Assembly (NCBI GenBank): GCA_937976375.1
Contig: CALJRU010000061.1
Span: forward strand, 44,250-108,249
From: an uncultured Peptococcaceae bacterium
Lineage (GTDB): Bacteria > Bacillota > Peptococcia > Peptococcales > Peptococcaceae
DNA length: 64,000 bases
Direction: 5' to 3'
The notes beneath the pieces are model-generated. The model saw only the letters and a program-made list of their open reading frames with translations, was not told the DNA's origin and made no database searches. How positions within the stretch are numbered: the stretch's first letter is position 1; the number at the start of each line of letters is the position of its first letter. Below are positions 53,568 to 62,746 of the stretch, piece by piece. Made by a program: the position numbers and the translations under genes.

Positions 53568-54494
53568 ATGAGGATCGAACAACTTGAATATTTTCTTCAG
53601 GTCGCCAATTACGGTTCACTGTCGTTGACTGCCAAAAAGATCAATGTCGGGCAGCCCACATTGTCAGCAGCCATCGCCGGTCTTGAAAAAGAAGTGGGGC
53701 GGCCATTGTTCCACCGCACACGACGCGGAATGGATCTGACAGCCTTTGGCCGAGAGATTCTGCCGCTCGTTGAAAAAACAGTGGATGATTACTACGACAT
53801 TCGCAAAAAAGCGGGCATCGCCACGCCCGTGAACCTGCACGTGTATTTGCTGGCGACGTTTTTCACCAGCGGCATTCTCAGCGAATCGTTGTTTCACACG
53901 CGCAGCATGTTCCCTGCCGTGTCCTTTACACTGCGCCAGGGACTCATCAGCAATGTCATTCACGACATCACTGAAAACAAAGCATCGATTGGGCTTTCTG
54001 CGGCACTGGATTTCAACCTCAGCCGCCACCGTGAGTATGCCACCAGTTTGAACCTGCGTCTCATGCCTCAATACAATGACAACCTCTGCCTGTTTGTAAA
54101 GAGCGGTGGTTATTTTCAGTCTCTATCTAGTGTTCGCCTCAACCATCTGCCGTCTAAAGTGCCGCTGTCTGTTCCACGCGATCTCACCGATCTAGGTTTT
54201 GTCAAATCGCAGAGTCGTTGGACCGACCTGCCAAAGCATCTTATTTTTGACGATGCCTCCAGCCTCTATCAATACGTTTATCACAGTGACGGCATTGGCA
54301 TTACGAGCGTTTTGGCAGCACACTTCAATCCGCTGTTCACCAGCGGCTTGCTCAAAGTTGTCAGTCTCGTGGATGCACCCATCAACCTGGTCCATTATCT
54401 CACCTACCCAATTGGTCAGGTGCTTTCCGATGTCGAAGCCGACATCATCCAACAGACAGAAACATTTTACGAACATCTTAACGCTTCATTATAA
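53568..54494 (+). CDS. LysR-family transcriptional regulator
   Basis: 308 residues. N-terminal winged helix (MRIEQLEYFLQVANYGSLSL, KINVGQPTLSAAIAGLEKEVG) and a C-terminal ligand-binding domain with weak match to usual LysR sensor folds. ATG 53568 follows GGGAGGAG. It lies 24 bp before trkA on the same strand and shares the promoter, so it is likely to be linked with control of potassium uptake, although LysR regulators more often face their target genes. Confidence 0.88.
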   Translation: MRIEQLEYFLQVANYGSLSLTAKKINVGQPTLSAAIAGLEKEVGRPLFHRTRRGMDLTAFGREILPLVEKTVDDYYDIRKKAGIATPVNLHVYLLATFFTSGILSESLFHTRSMFPAVSFTLRQGLISNVIHDITENKASIGLSAALDFNLSRHREYATSLNLRLMPQYNDNLCLFVKSGGYFQSLSSVRLNHLPSKVPLSVPRDLTDLGFVKSQSRWTDLPKHLIFDDASSLYQYVYHSDGIGITSVLAAHFNPLFTSGLLKVVSLVDAPINLVHYLTYPIGQVLSDVEADIIQQTETFYEHLNASL

Positions 54495-54518
54495 GCATTG
54501 TTTAAGGAGGATATTTCC

Positions 54519-55892
54519 ATGCACATAGTCATCGTCGGTGTTGGCAAGATTGGCAGCATTATCTGCAAAGAGCTTACCGATGAACACGATGTTGTGGTCA
54601 TCGAAAAAGATGCTGATAAGCTGGAATCCTATATCAATACCACCGATGTAACCGGTATCGTTGGCAGCGGCGTCGATTATGCCGCGCTCATGAGTGCCGA
54701 CACCGCCCACTGTGACGTTTTTATTGCTGTTACTGCACAAGATGAAATCAACATCATTTCCTGCATCTTTGCCAAACAGCTCGGCGCCAAATACACCATC
54801 GCCCGCATCCGTGAACACGAGTACACCGCTCATCAGAGCTTTATCAAGGAAAGCATTGGTATTGATGCCATCATCAATCCTGAACACGAATCGGCACAAC
54901 AGATCACCAGTTTGCTGCGCTTCCCTTCCACCACCCGTGTCGAATCATTCCTACGCGGCAAAATCAACATTGTTGAATATCCTTTGCCAGATGGGCACCC
55001 TTTCGTTGGACAAACACTGATCGAATTTCAGAACCAATTCAAGGAACACGTCCTCATCTGCATTGTCGAGCGCGATGGCCAGGCGATCATTCCAAATGGG
55101 AACTTCCGCCTGCAAGCCGGCGACATCATTCATGTCAGCGGCAGCAACTCGGAACTGCTGCGTTTTCTCCGTCTCGACAGCCAAGGCAACAACAACCGTC
55201 GCATCAAATCGGTGATGATTATTGGTGCCGGTCGTCTCACCCATTATTTGCTCAAAGAAATCGAAAACGGTTCCACCAAATACCACATCAAGGTTCTTGA
55301 AAACAACCGCAAAGCTGCGGAAAGCCTGGCGCAGCTGCATCCAAATGTGGACGTGGTGTTTGCCGATGGCAGCAATTACCGTAATCTTGAAGAAGAAGGC
55401 ATCACCCACTTTGACTGTCTCATCGCCCTCACCGGCATCGATGAAGAAAACATTCTGATCTGCATGTACGCCCACAAACGCGGCATGCACGATTATATCG
55501 CCAAAGTCAACCGTACACAGATGCTCGAAATTCTTGGCGAAGACAAGCTCAAGGCTGTCATCACACCAGGCAACATCATCGCGGACACCATTCTGCGCCT
55601 TATTCGCGCCGTCATCGACACCCGCGGCAAAAATGTTGAAGCGCTCTATCGTCTCGTAGATAATCAGGTTGAGGCGCTCCAATTCTGCGTGCCTAGCGAT
55701 TCCAAAATCATTGGCCAGAAATTGATGGATCTGCCAATCAAGGATAATATCCTTATTGCGGCAGCCATCACGAAGACTGGCAATCGTCTCGCGCCAAGTG
55801 GTCAAACCATCTTCCATGAAGGCGACATGATCATTGTCACCACCACCGACCACTCCCTGCGCAGCATTGACGATATATTGAAGAAGGTGTGA
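54519..55892 (+). CDS. trkA: Trk potassium uptake regulator TrkA
   Basis: 457 residues with two RCK repeats: N-terminal NAD-binding GVGKIGSIICKEL with conserved acidic residue VVIEKDADKLE, TrkA-C part, then second Rossmann GAGRLTHYLLKEIE and second TrkA-C domain. It forms the cytoplasmic gating ring of TrkH. AAGGAGG precedes the ATG; only four bases separate it from trkH. Confidence 0.95.
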   Translation: MHIVIVGVGKIGSIICKELTDEHDVVVIEKDADKLESYINTTDVTGIVGSGVDYAALMSADTAHCDVFIAVTAQDEINIISCIFAKQLGAKYTIARIREHEYTAHQSFIKESIGIDAIINPEHESAQQITSLLRFPSTTRVESFLRGKINIVEYPLPDGHPFVGQTLIEFQNQFKEHVLICIVERDGQAIIPNGNFRLQAGDIIHVSGSNSELLRFLRLDSQGNNNRRIKSVMIIGAGRLTHYLLKEIENGSTKYHIKVLENNRKAAESLAQLHPNVDVVFADGSNYRNLEEEGITHFDCLIALTGIDEENILICMYAHKRGMHDYIAKVNRTQMLEILGEDKLKAVITPGNIIADTILRLIRAVIDTRGKNVEALYRLVDNQVEALQFCVPSDSKIIGQKLMDLPIKDNILIAAAITKTGNRLAPSGQTIFHEGDMIIVTTTDHSLRSIDDILKKV

Positions 55893-55896
55893 GCCT

Positions 55897-57342
55897 ATGA
55901 ATCGACGCATGGTCATTTATGTTACCGGGCGTGTCACTTTTGTGGTGGGCCTGCTCATGATTTTGCCAATCATTGTGGCCTTTATTTACCACGAAGGGCA
56001 TGAAACCATCTACCCACTGTTCCAAGCCATGGTCTGCACCCTTGCTGTGGGCGCCGCCATGGCCGCCCGTCCGCCAAAGCGACGCTCCATCTATGTGCGC
56101 GAAGGGTTGGCCATCACAGGCTTGTCCTGGATTTTATTGATAATCTTCGGCAGCCTGCCTTATCTTTTTACCGGCGCCATTCCTTCCGTTGTTGATGCAA
56201 TCTTCGAGAGCGCTTCCGGCTTTACAACCACCGGTTCCAGCATTCTCACAGATATTGAATCGCTGCCGCACTCCATTTTGTTCTGGCGCAATTTCACCAA
56301 TTTTCTCGGCGGCATGGGGGTGCTCGTGTTTGCAGTGGCACTCCTGCCAAAATCCAACAGCGAAGACATCCACATTCTGAAATCAGAAATGCCTGGGCCA
56401 ACTTTTGACAAGGTGCTTTCCCGCATCAGCGAATTGGCCCGTGTCTTTTACATCATCTATGCCGCTCTTACGCTGATCCTGATGGTCATCCTCATCAGCG
56501 CCGGCATGTCACCATTCGATGCCATATTGCAATCCTTTGCCACGGCCGGTACAGGCGGCTTCAGCAATCATAACACTTCGATTGCCGCCTTTGAATCGGT
56601 GCCAATCGAAATCATCCTTGCCTTTGGCATGCTGATCTTCGCTGTCAACTTCAACCTCTATTTTTACGCCCTGCGCGGGCGCTGGCGTGAAGCATTGAAA
56701 AGCGACGAACTGCACTGGTTTGTCGGCATCGTCCTTATAGCCGTCACCGCCATCACCATCACCATCATGCCAATGTACGACAGTTTCTGGCTCTGCCTCA
56801 AAGATGCCTTTTTCAATGTTGCCACCATCGTCACCACCACTGGGTTCGGCACCGCTGACTTCTGTCAGTGGCCGCTGTTTGCACAGATGGTGCTCCTGAT
56901 GCTGATGTTCATTGGCGGCTGCGCCGGCTCCACTGCGGGCGGGCTCAAAATCAGCCGTGTCATCGCCCTTGCAAAAATGGCTGGCAAAAAACTGCGCCAA
57001 TCTGTAAACCCAAAACGCGTCAGCGTCATCATCTATGAAGATAAACCAATGAACGAACGCAGCCAAAACGACATTGCGCTCTACTTCATCCTCTACATCA
57101 TTCTATTCTTCCTGATGGTGGTCTTGGTTTCTTTTCAAAATCTTGATTTCACCACCACCTTTACCGCCGTTGTCACCACGTTCAACAACGTCGGTCCTGG
57201 TCTAGGAAACGTCGGGCCAACAGGTAATTTCAGCAATTTCAGCGATTTCTCAAAATGCGTGCTGTCCTTCAGCATGATTGCTGGACGTCTTGAAATTGTG
57301 CCGCTCATTCTGCTCTTTGCACCATCTACCTGGCGCGCCTGA
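55897..57342 (+). CDS. trkH: Trk potassium transporter TrkH
   Basis: 481 residues with four M1-P-M2 repeats. The selectivity-loop glycines are in ESASGFTTTGSSI, SFATAGTGGFSNHN, TIVTTTGFGTADF and TTFNNVGPGLGNVG. It imports K+ coupled to a cation gradient, gated by TrkA. The GTG-like reading frame starts with ATG 55897 four bases after trkA stops. A strong terminator follows. Confidence 0.96.
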   Translation: MNRRMVIYVTGRVTFVVGLLMILPIIVAFIYHEGHETIYPLFQAMVCTLAVGAAMAARPPKRRSIYVREGLAITGLSWILLIIFGSLPYLFTGAIPSVVDAIFESASGFTTTGSSILTDIESLPHSILFWRNFTNFLGGMGVLVFAVALLPKSNSEDIHILKSEMPGPTFDKVLSRISELARVFYIIYAALTLILMVILISAGMSPFDAILQSFATAGTGGFSNHNTSIAAFESVPIEIILAFGMLIFAVNFNLYFYALRGRWREALKSDELHWFVGIVLIAVTAITITIMPMYDSFWLCLKDAFFNVATIVTTTGFGTADFCQWPLFAQMVLLMLMFIGGCAGSTAGGLKISRVIALAKMAGKKLRQSVNPKRVSVIIYEDKPMNERSQNDIALYFILYIILFFLMVVLVSFQNLDFTTTFTAVVTTFNNVGPGLGNVGPTGNFSNFSDFSKCVLSFSMIAGRLEIVPLILLFAPSTWRA

Positions 57343-57390
57343 TCACTTCAAACATCCCGAAGGCACCCTGCCTTGATGTTCGATAAACAG

Positions 57391-57447
57391 ACAAACAAAC
57401 ACGGCCCTTGCCGATGCATCTGCACCAGCAAGGGCCGTGTTTGTTTA
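57391..57447 (+). terminator. Terminator of the trk operon
   Basis: AAACACGGCCCTTGC (57397-57411) pairs with GCAAGGGCCGTGTTT (57428-57442), followed by Ts. Confidence 0.92.
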
Positions 57448-57473
57448 TTATCATCACCAATTCCTGCTGCACC

Positions 57474-57507
57474 AAAAAAGCCTGCCGATGCGCACGCATC
57501 GACAGGC
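57474..57507 (-). terminator. Terminator of the Na/Pi cotransporter gene
   Basis: On the minus strand GCCTGTCGATGCG-TG-CGCATCGGCAGGC followed by six Ts, eight bases after the stop codon. Confidence 0.92.
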
Positions 57508-57514
57508 CAAATAT

Positions 57515-59224
57515 TTATGCAGTGACGACATTGTCATCCATCTTTAAGTCGAAAGACACTGTGTGTTGTTCTTCCACCTGATCGGCCAAATCCATACAGC
57601 AGGACCCAATGTATTCAAGGTTCTGCAGCAATTCACCGTATGGTACGGTAAGACTGGCATCGCATTTGCCTTTACGCACACGCTTCATGTGTGCCTTAAA
57701 CATTTCACTGCGTAAATCGAAGATTTCTGCACGGTGGATTTCCAACTGCTTCACATCCACTTCAGCATCACCAACCAATCCGATGATGGCCGTTTCATAC
57801 ATGGCAATGAGCTTTTGCATGAATTCAAAAATATCATCCACAGCCACTTTGGAATAGCTGTTCTTATCATCGCTTTGTACGTTATAGATGTTCTCACAGA
57901 TATCCTGCAGATAATCCGTTATACGATTGAGATTGTCAATGATAAAGACCATGCTCGTGGTACGCTCCGCCTGCTTTTCATCCACTTTACCGGCAGACAG
58001 AATCGACGACAGATAGCTTTGAACCTGAGCATTCAATTCTTTAACTTGTCCAGTCGTATCAATCAGCTCTTCACAAACAGGCCGCAATTTTTTCTCGCTG
58101 GCATTCGCCAGTTTGTACAGCATCCCACGCACCAGATCCGTGACACGAACCGTTTCGTTGGACGCCAATTCGATGGCAGCCATTGGCTGACCAAGCACCT
58201 TGCGATCGAGGAAGATCGGCTCGGAAATGGTATGGGTAACCGTTGCACCTTCCTTGTCCGGCAAAATCTTTGTAACAATCTTGACCATAACAAACAAAAG
58301 CGGCGTCCAGACAAGCGTCATAATAACGTTAAAGCCCGTATGTGCATTGGCGATCTGTCGGGAAATGACTTCGATTTCCGGCCCCTTCGGCGAAATCCAT
58401 TCGATGATGTGCGCATAAGGCTGCACCAGCCAAATGAACACCAACGACCCACTGATGTTAAAAATCGAATGGGCCAGCGCCGTGCGCTTTGCATTCAAAC
58501 TCAGCCCGACGCAGGCAATCAGCGCCGTGATCGTCGTCCCAATATTGTCCCCAAACAATACTGGCAGCGCCCCCGTCAAGCCAATCAAGCTGCCGCCACC
58601 CGGACCAGGAGTCGACGCAATATTCTGCAGCACAGCGATCGTCGCACTGGAGCTTTGTACCACCAACGTCATGCACAAGCCCACCAAAAGGCCGAGAATT
58701 GGCACGTCGGCCACTTTCTCAATCATTTCGGCAAAGACAGGACTTGTTGCCAATGGCTTCATGACCGAACCCATGATCTCGATCCCATCGAACAAAAGAC
58801 CAAAGCCAAAGATCGTTGCACCAATGTCTTTTACTTTTTCTTTTTTGCCAAAGAAATAGAAAATAAAACCAATGATAATAATTAAATAAATGTAATCGCT
58901 CAGCTTAAATGCAATCAACTGAGCCGTGATGGTTGTCCCGATGTTTGCACCAAAGATGATGGAAATGGCTTGCGGCAAAGTCATCAGCCCTGCACTGACG
59001 AAACCAATCGCCATAACCGTCGTTGCTGAGCTCGACTGCAGCACAGCAGTAACCAATGCCCCTGAAATAACCCCAAGCACTGGATTTTTCGTGAGCATGC
59101 CGAGAATCGTACGCATACGCTCGCCGGCAACTTTTTGCAGGCTGTCACTCATCAGATTCATCCCAAACAGGAAGATCGCGAGCCCTCCAAACAGCCCGAA
59201 GATAATTTGCAGCGTCTCATTCAT
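57515..59224 (-). CDS. Na/Pi cotransporter family protein with PhoU-like C-terminus
   Basis: 569 residues. Two inverted Na/Pi repeats carry the QSSS motifs (VTAVLQSSSATTVMAIG and MTLVVQSSSATIAVLQ) with GANIGTTITA and GDNIGTTITA. After about eight membrane helices (to 330) a helical PhoU-like cytoplasmic domain follows (about 360-569). Such proteins couple phosphate uptake to sodium; the C-terminal domain may sense phosphate status. ATG 59224 has AAGGGTGG upstream, at a slightly long spacing. Confidence 0.9.
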   Translation of the reverse strand: MNETLQIIFGLFGGLAIFLFGMNLMSDSLQKVAGERMRTILGMLTKNPVLGVISGALVTAVLQSSSATTVMAIGFVSAGLMTLPQAISIIFGANIGTTITAQLIAFKLSDYIYLIIIIGFIFYFFGKKEKVKDIGATIFGFGLLFDGIEIMGSVMKPLATSPVFAEMIEKVADVPILGLLVGLCMTLVVQSSSATIAVLQNIASTPGPGGGSLIGLTGALPVLFGDNIGTTITALIACVGLSLNAKRTALAHSIFNISGSLVFIWLVQPYAHIIEWISPKGPEIEVISRQIANAHTGFNVIMTLVWTPLLFVMVKIVTKILPDKEGATVTHTISEPIFLDRKVLGQPMAAIELASNETVRVTDLVRGMLYKLANASEKKLRPVCEELIDTTGQVKELNAQVQSYLSSILSAGKVDEKQAERTTSMVFIIDNLNRITDYLQDICENIYNVQSDDKNSYSKVAVDDIFEFMQKLIAMYETAIIGLVGDAEVDVKQLEIHRAEIFDLRSEMFKAHMKRVRKGKCDASLTVPYGELLQNLEYIGSCCMDLADQVEEQHTVSFDLKMDDNVVTA

Positions 59225-59354
59225 GATTGACTGTATCCACCCTTTCAACTTAACAGAACGCCCACATTTTCTTGACAATTAACACTAAAAGAATATCACG
59301 CAGCCGCAACTTCACGCAACCGCATTTTCGTTAATTCTTTGTAAAGATTGTGTA

Positions 59355-59415
59355 AAGAAAATGGTCCATTCCCGGTTTAACACACGCCTCACAAGGCAAA
59401 ACCAAGAATGGACCA
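59355..59415 (-). terminator. Terminator of the LCP/tagA operon
   Basis: On the minus strand TGGTCCATTC (59415-59406) pairs with GAATGGACCA (59371-59362), followed by a T-rich run. Confidence 0.82.
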
Positions 59416-59431
59416 CACCCATTACAGTTAT

Positions 59432-60157
59432 TTATCGCGTTAATCGCTGGCGCAACACTTTCAGCACAAAACGCGGCAGCGCCAAGGCACGTTTCCAGCG
59501 TTTGCGGTCGCTGGCAATGCGATAGAGCCACTCTAAGCGCAAACGGATGAAGATCTCCGGCGCACGCTGCACACGCCCCGACAGCACGTCAAAGCTGCCG
59601 CCAACGCCAATGCCCACCGGCACCCCACAACGCGCAAGATTTTCATCAATAAACGTTTCCTGGTAAGGCGACCCCATGCCCACCAGCAAAATGTCCGGCT
59701 GGGTGCGCGTAATGTCTGCAAGCACCTCTGCAGGGCCTTCATTACGGAAGTAGCCATGATGGGTGCCGACAATCTTCACACCAGGATAGGCCGCACGCAT
59801 CTTGGCTGCCGCCTCGTCCACAACGCCAGGTTCTGCGCCAAGAAAATACAGCGAAAGATCTCGCGCTGCACTCTCGCGGCACAAAGCTTCCGCCAGCTCA
59901 ATTCCCGTCACACGCGCAGGAAAAGGGGTGCCCAGAATGCGCCCTGCCAAAAGCACGCCCTGACCGTCTGCCGTCACCAATGCCGCGCGGCGAATCAGAT
60001 CATGCAGCGGCAAATTGCGCGTCGCGTTGTCCAGAATCTCCGGATTCGCGGTCACCACCTGATGGGCACCGCCTTCGCGCACAAAACCCGTGATGATATT
60101 CAGCGCCTCCGCTTCTGTCACAGCGTCAATCTCGATGCCCAATACATTGTGTCTCAT
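59432..60157 (-). CDS. tagA: WecG/TagA/CpsF-family glycosyltransferase
   Basis: 241 residues. It adds N-acetylmannosamine (TagA) or a related sugar to an undecaprenyl-linked GlcNAc, the product of TagO. Family motifs are VVTANPEILDNA, ADGQGVLLAGR, VTGIELAEAL, FLGAEPGVVDEAA, LLVGMGSPYQETFI and the C-terminal RLRLEWLYRIASDRKRWKR. It is co-transcribed with the LCP gene 15 bp upstream. tagO lies 18 kb away. Confidence 0.93.
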   Translation of the reverse strand: MRHNVLGIEIDAVTEAEALNIITGFVREGGAHQVVTANPEILDNATRNLPLHDLIRRAALVTADGQGVLLAGRILGTPFPARVTGIELAEALCRESAARDLSLYFLGAEPGVVDEAAAKMRAAYPGVKIVGTHHGYFRNEGPAEVLADITRTQPDILLVGMGSPYQETFIDENLARCGVPVGIGVGGSFDVLSGRVQRAPEIFIRLRLEWLYRIASDRKRWKRALALPRFVLKVLRQRLTR

Positions 60158-60172
60158 GACTCATTCTCCTTT

Positions 60173-61651
60173 TTAATAGTAATAACCACTGTCATCGTAA
60201 TAAGAATCGTCCGAATCACCATTGTCATCAATTACCATGCCATACTTCATTTTCTGAATAACTTCGTTGACGCTCTGATCATCCAAAATGACATAGCTGA
60301 TGCCATTGATGTATGGTGTCTCGTACTCAAAGGTTTGATATTCCAACGCATCGCTGCCCATGCCAATGAAGCTCCAGGCCAGTTTCAGAATATCCCATGT
60401 GCTCAAATCGGTGTCAATCTCGTGGCTGACCGTCCACAGCGTCATTGCAGCACGCCATGGTGTCAAATGCCGCACCTTATCACTCAGCGCCTGCATGAAC
60501 TGACTCTGGCGCTGCATGCGGCCAATATCACCGGTGCCATCCCCGCGCCAGCGTACAAACGCCAGGGCATCTTCGCCATCCAGCTTCTGCGTGCCAGCTT
60601 CCAGATCGATGCCCTCTTCCGGCAGATACATTTTCTCCGGCACATCAATGGTAATGCCGCCCATGGCGTCAATGATTTTGGCAAAGCTCTGGAAATTAAT
60701 CAGCACCGTGTGATCCACCGGATTGTCCACAAGATTTTCCACCGTGTCAACCAAAAGATCCATGCCGCCATAAGCCAGCGATGCATTGACCTTATCCTCG
60801 CCAACACCTGGAATCTCAACCAGCGAATCGCGTGGAATGCTCACCATTTCAATCTTACGGTCAACCGGACGCAGCGCCGCATAAATAATCGTGTCGCTGC
60901 GCGATGCCTCATCAGCACGTTGGTCCGTGCCCGCCAACAGGAGGTACACATTCGACTTCTCGCGCTCCATAGCTACCGCTGCCCGCTCTGATTCAGGAAT
61001 TTGGTCAATCGGTGTCGCCGCATTATGGGCGCGCACCGCCCACAGCGTGCCAAAAGCAATGCAAATCACCACAATAAACAGCAGCAAATAAAAAAGACAG
61101 CCGCAGCCTCTGCGTTTATGCAGCGGCTTGTGCTCCTTCCCTGCTCGCTTCTCCTTGCGCTTTTTCGCCATGCCGGCCAGCGCCGACAGCGCCTTCTGCG
61201 ATGTTTTTTCCTTTGTCTCCGCTTTAGCCGGGTGCGGCACTGCTGATGCCGCAGCCGCCGCTGCCGATTTGGCAGTTTTTGCTGCCTTTGCTGGCATCGT
61301 GCGCGCTTCCCGGTCCGCAGCACGTTTTTCCTCCGCTGTTTTCGCCGTACGAGCAGCCTGAGGCTGGGCGTGCTGCGACGAAGTCTGCTCCTTATGTGTA
61401 TTTGCCGCGCGCTGAGCCGCCGCAAATTGATCCTGTGCCTGTGACTGAGACTTTCTCGCCTGAGCCAGCCGCTTCTGCTGACGCGCTTCATCATGCAGCC
61501 GCTTGCTGGCCTCCAGATCACGTCTCAGTTTATCCATATCAAAAGTGCCCTTTCGGCCGGCGTTTTCACCGGCAGGCGCATCCAGCCGCACGGTATCGTG
61601 CCGCCGTGTTTCCTGCGCCCCCTCGGACACGTTGTTCTTCTCCTTATCCAT
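60173..61651 (-). CDS. LCP (LytR-CpsA-Psr) family wall-polymer ligase with long cytoplasmic tail
   Basis: 492 residues. The first about 183 are a highly charged, Ala/Lys/Arg/Gln-rich cytoplasmic region, much longer than usual; a membrane helix (about 184-205) follows, then the LCP catalytic domain with SDTIIYAALRPVDRKIEMVSIPRD (in part), NASLAYGG, and ALAFVRWRGDGTGDIGRMQRQ carrying the conserved Arg/Asp residues. LCP enzymes join undecaprenyl-linked polymers to peptidoglycan. The start at 61651 follows AGGAGGC. It is in an operon with tagA. An acidic Asp/Ser/Tyr-rich tail ends the protein. Confidence 0.92.
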   Translation of the reverse strand: MDKEKNNVSEGAQETRRHDTVRLDAPAGENAGRKGTFDMDKLRRDLEASKRLHDEARQQKRLAQARKSQSQAQDQFAAAQRAANTHKEQTSSQHAQPQAARTAKTAEEKRAADREARTMPAKAAKTAKSAAAAAASAVPHPAKAETKEKTSQKALSALAGMAKKRKEKRAGKEHKPLHKRRGCGCLFYLLLFIVVICIAFGTLWAVRAHNAATPIDQIPESERAAVAMEREKSNVYLLLAGTDQRADEASRSDTIIYAALRPVDRKIEMVSIPRDSLVEIPGVGEDKVNASLAYGGMDLLVDTVENLVDNPVDHTVLINFQSFAKIIDAMGGITIDVPEKMYLPEEGIDLEAGTQKLDGEDALAFVRWRGDGTGDIGRMQRQSQFMQALSDKVRHLTPWRAAMTLWTVSHEIDTDLSTWDILKLAWSFIGMGSDALEYQTFEYETPYINGISYVILDDQSVNEVIQKMKYGMVIDDNGDSDDSYYDDSGYYY

Positions 61652-61682
61652 AATGCCTCCTGGAAATTTGATGTTCCCACTT

Positions 61683-61711
61683 ATTCTATCAGAGTCCCGC
61701 AGGCAATGCAA
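61683..61711 (-). promoter_or_regulatory. Promoter of the LCP/tagA operon
   Basis: TTGCAT (61711-61706), 17 bp, TAGAAT (61688-61683) on the minus strand. Confidence 0.75.
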
Positions 61712-61754
61712 TTCGTGAAGCGTGTCTGTCAACAAATCCGCGCACTGTCCAGCG

Positions 61755-61783
61755 TTGATTATTGCCAATTTTTTTGTTATTCT
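61755..61783 (+). promoter_or_regulatory. Promoter of the pilin-like gene
   Basis: TTGATT (61755-61760), 17 bp, TATTCT (61778-61783), about 30 bp before the ATG. Confidence 0.72.
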
Positions 61784-61812
61784 GAATACAAAAGAAAAAA
61801 GGAGGTCCCCCC

Positions 61813-62214
61813 ATGAACAAACACAAGCGCACCGCCTTCACCCTCGTCGAACTCATTGTCGTCCTGGCCATTCTCGCCGTGCTCCTCGTCGTCATCGTGC
61901 CGCGCGTCAGCGGCTACGTAACCAGCGCCCGCGAAACCGCTGCCCAAAACAACGCCTCTGCCATTCTGCGCGCCGCCGAACTCTACGTTGTGGAGCAGGA
62001 ACGCAACGGCCTGACGCCAGCAGCCACCCTCAGCAGCGGCGGTGACCTTGACAGCTACATTGAAAACCTCAATGACGAAGACAGCTACCAACTCACCCTC
62101 ACCTACAACGCAGCCACCAGCCAATACGACATCAGCGGCACCTATACCAGCGGCGGCTATACCGTCGCCATTCCAGAAATGACCGTCAGCAAAACCGAAA
62201 GCACAGCGCCATAG
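61813..62214 (+). CDS. Type IV pilin-like protein with prepilin N-terminus
   Basis: 133 residues. A short basic leader, then A-FTLVELIVVLAILAVLLVV, the type III signal and hydrophobic helix of pilins and pseudopilins; the residue before the Phe is Ala where Gly is normal, and the conserved Glu5 is present. The C-terminal domain is small, rich in Thr/Ser/Gly and has no Cys. AAAAGGAGG precedes the ATG. No assembly ATPase, prepilin peptidase or other pilin gene is near, so it must rely on genes elsewhere. Confidence 0.85.
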   Translation: MNKHKRTAFTLVELIVVLAILAVLLVVIVPRVSGYVTSARETAAQNNASAILRAAELYVVEQERNGLTPAATLSSGGDLDSYIENLNDEDSYQLTLTYNAATSQYDISGTYTSGGYTVAIPEMTVSKTESTAP

Positions 62215-62278
62215 CCTGTCCGCTTCCAATCCTGTCAGGTATTGAAAAAAATGATACCACGTTACTAATAAACAGGGC

Positions 62279-62415
62279 TTGCAAGTTGAAGGTGATTCGT
62301 GTATTCTATTTATGGCGGATAAAGTTGTACACCTGTCAACGCACTCATCTACTACTACTATGACAGTTGTTACATGGTTTCTGCATAGGAAGACCCTGTT
62401 CCAGGGTCTTTTTTT
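62279..62415 (+). ncRNA. Candidate small RNA with own promoter and terminator
   Basis: TTGCAA (62279-62284), 17 bp, TATTCT (62302-62307) would start a transcript near 62314 that ends at AAGACCCTG-TTC-CAGGGTCTT (62390-62410) plus Ts. The roughly 100-nt product contains an open frame from ATG 62312, but it runs through the terminator and has no ribosome site. I see no known RNA family. Confidence 0.45.
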
Positions 62416-62685
62416 ATTGTTCCAAACTATACAGACCGCCATTTCATAGAAAATTGCTGTGCATTTTTTCATTCAAAGTTCTCTTTACTTCAGTTATTAA
62501 ATTATATGATAGGACGTAAAAGGAGCCGTTCCATGGAACGGCTCCTTTTTATGTTCGTTTCTCCTGATTCTTCATGGATTTTGTACGCGTCACCGCCAGC
62601 GTTCACATTTCAGATTTCACTTTTCACTTTTCGCCAAAATGCTGCCTGCTTCGCTGCTGTGTTTGCTTCGGCGCCTGGCGGCATC
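62416..62685. other. Intergenic stretch with a 32-bp perfect palindrome
   Basis: The palindrome at 62518-62549 (arm AAAAGGAGCCGTTCCA) ends in a T-run on the plus strand, so it is a terminator-like hairpin, yet no gene reads into it. The flanks are AT-rich on the left; from 62560 to 62640 repeats of TTTCA occur. I see no gene here. Confidence 0.55.
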
Positions 62686-62714
62686 TTGATGGACCAGCTC
62701 GCAGCCGCTACAAT
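62686..62714 (+). promoter_or_regulatory. Promoter of the OmpR-type regulator
   Basis: TTGATG (62686-62691), 17 bp, TACAAT (62709-62714). Confidence 0.75.
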
Positions 62715-62746
62715 AAAAGCAGCGTTACTTTACGGAGGTGCTCCCT

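Noticed and set aside
62312..62452. Small frame starting MADKVVHLSTHS inside the candidate small RNA
   Set aside because: It crosses the intrinsic terminator and its ATG would lie at or before the transcript start, without a ribosome site.
61777..62472. 231-codon minus-strand frame over the pilin-like gene
   Set aside because: No ribosome site and low-complexity Val/Ala/Gly content; the plus-strand gene has a pilin signal and a good ribosome site.
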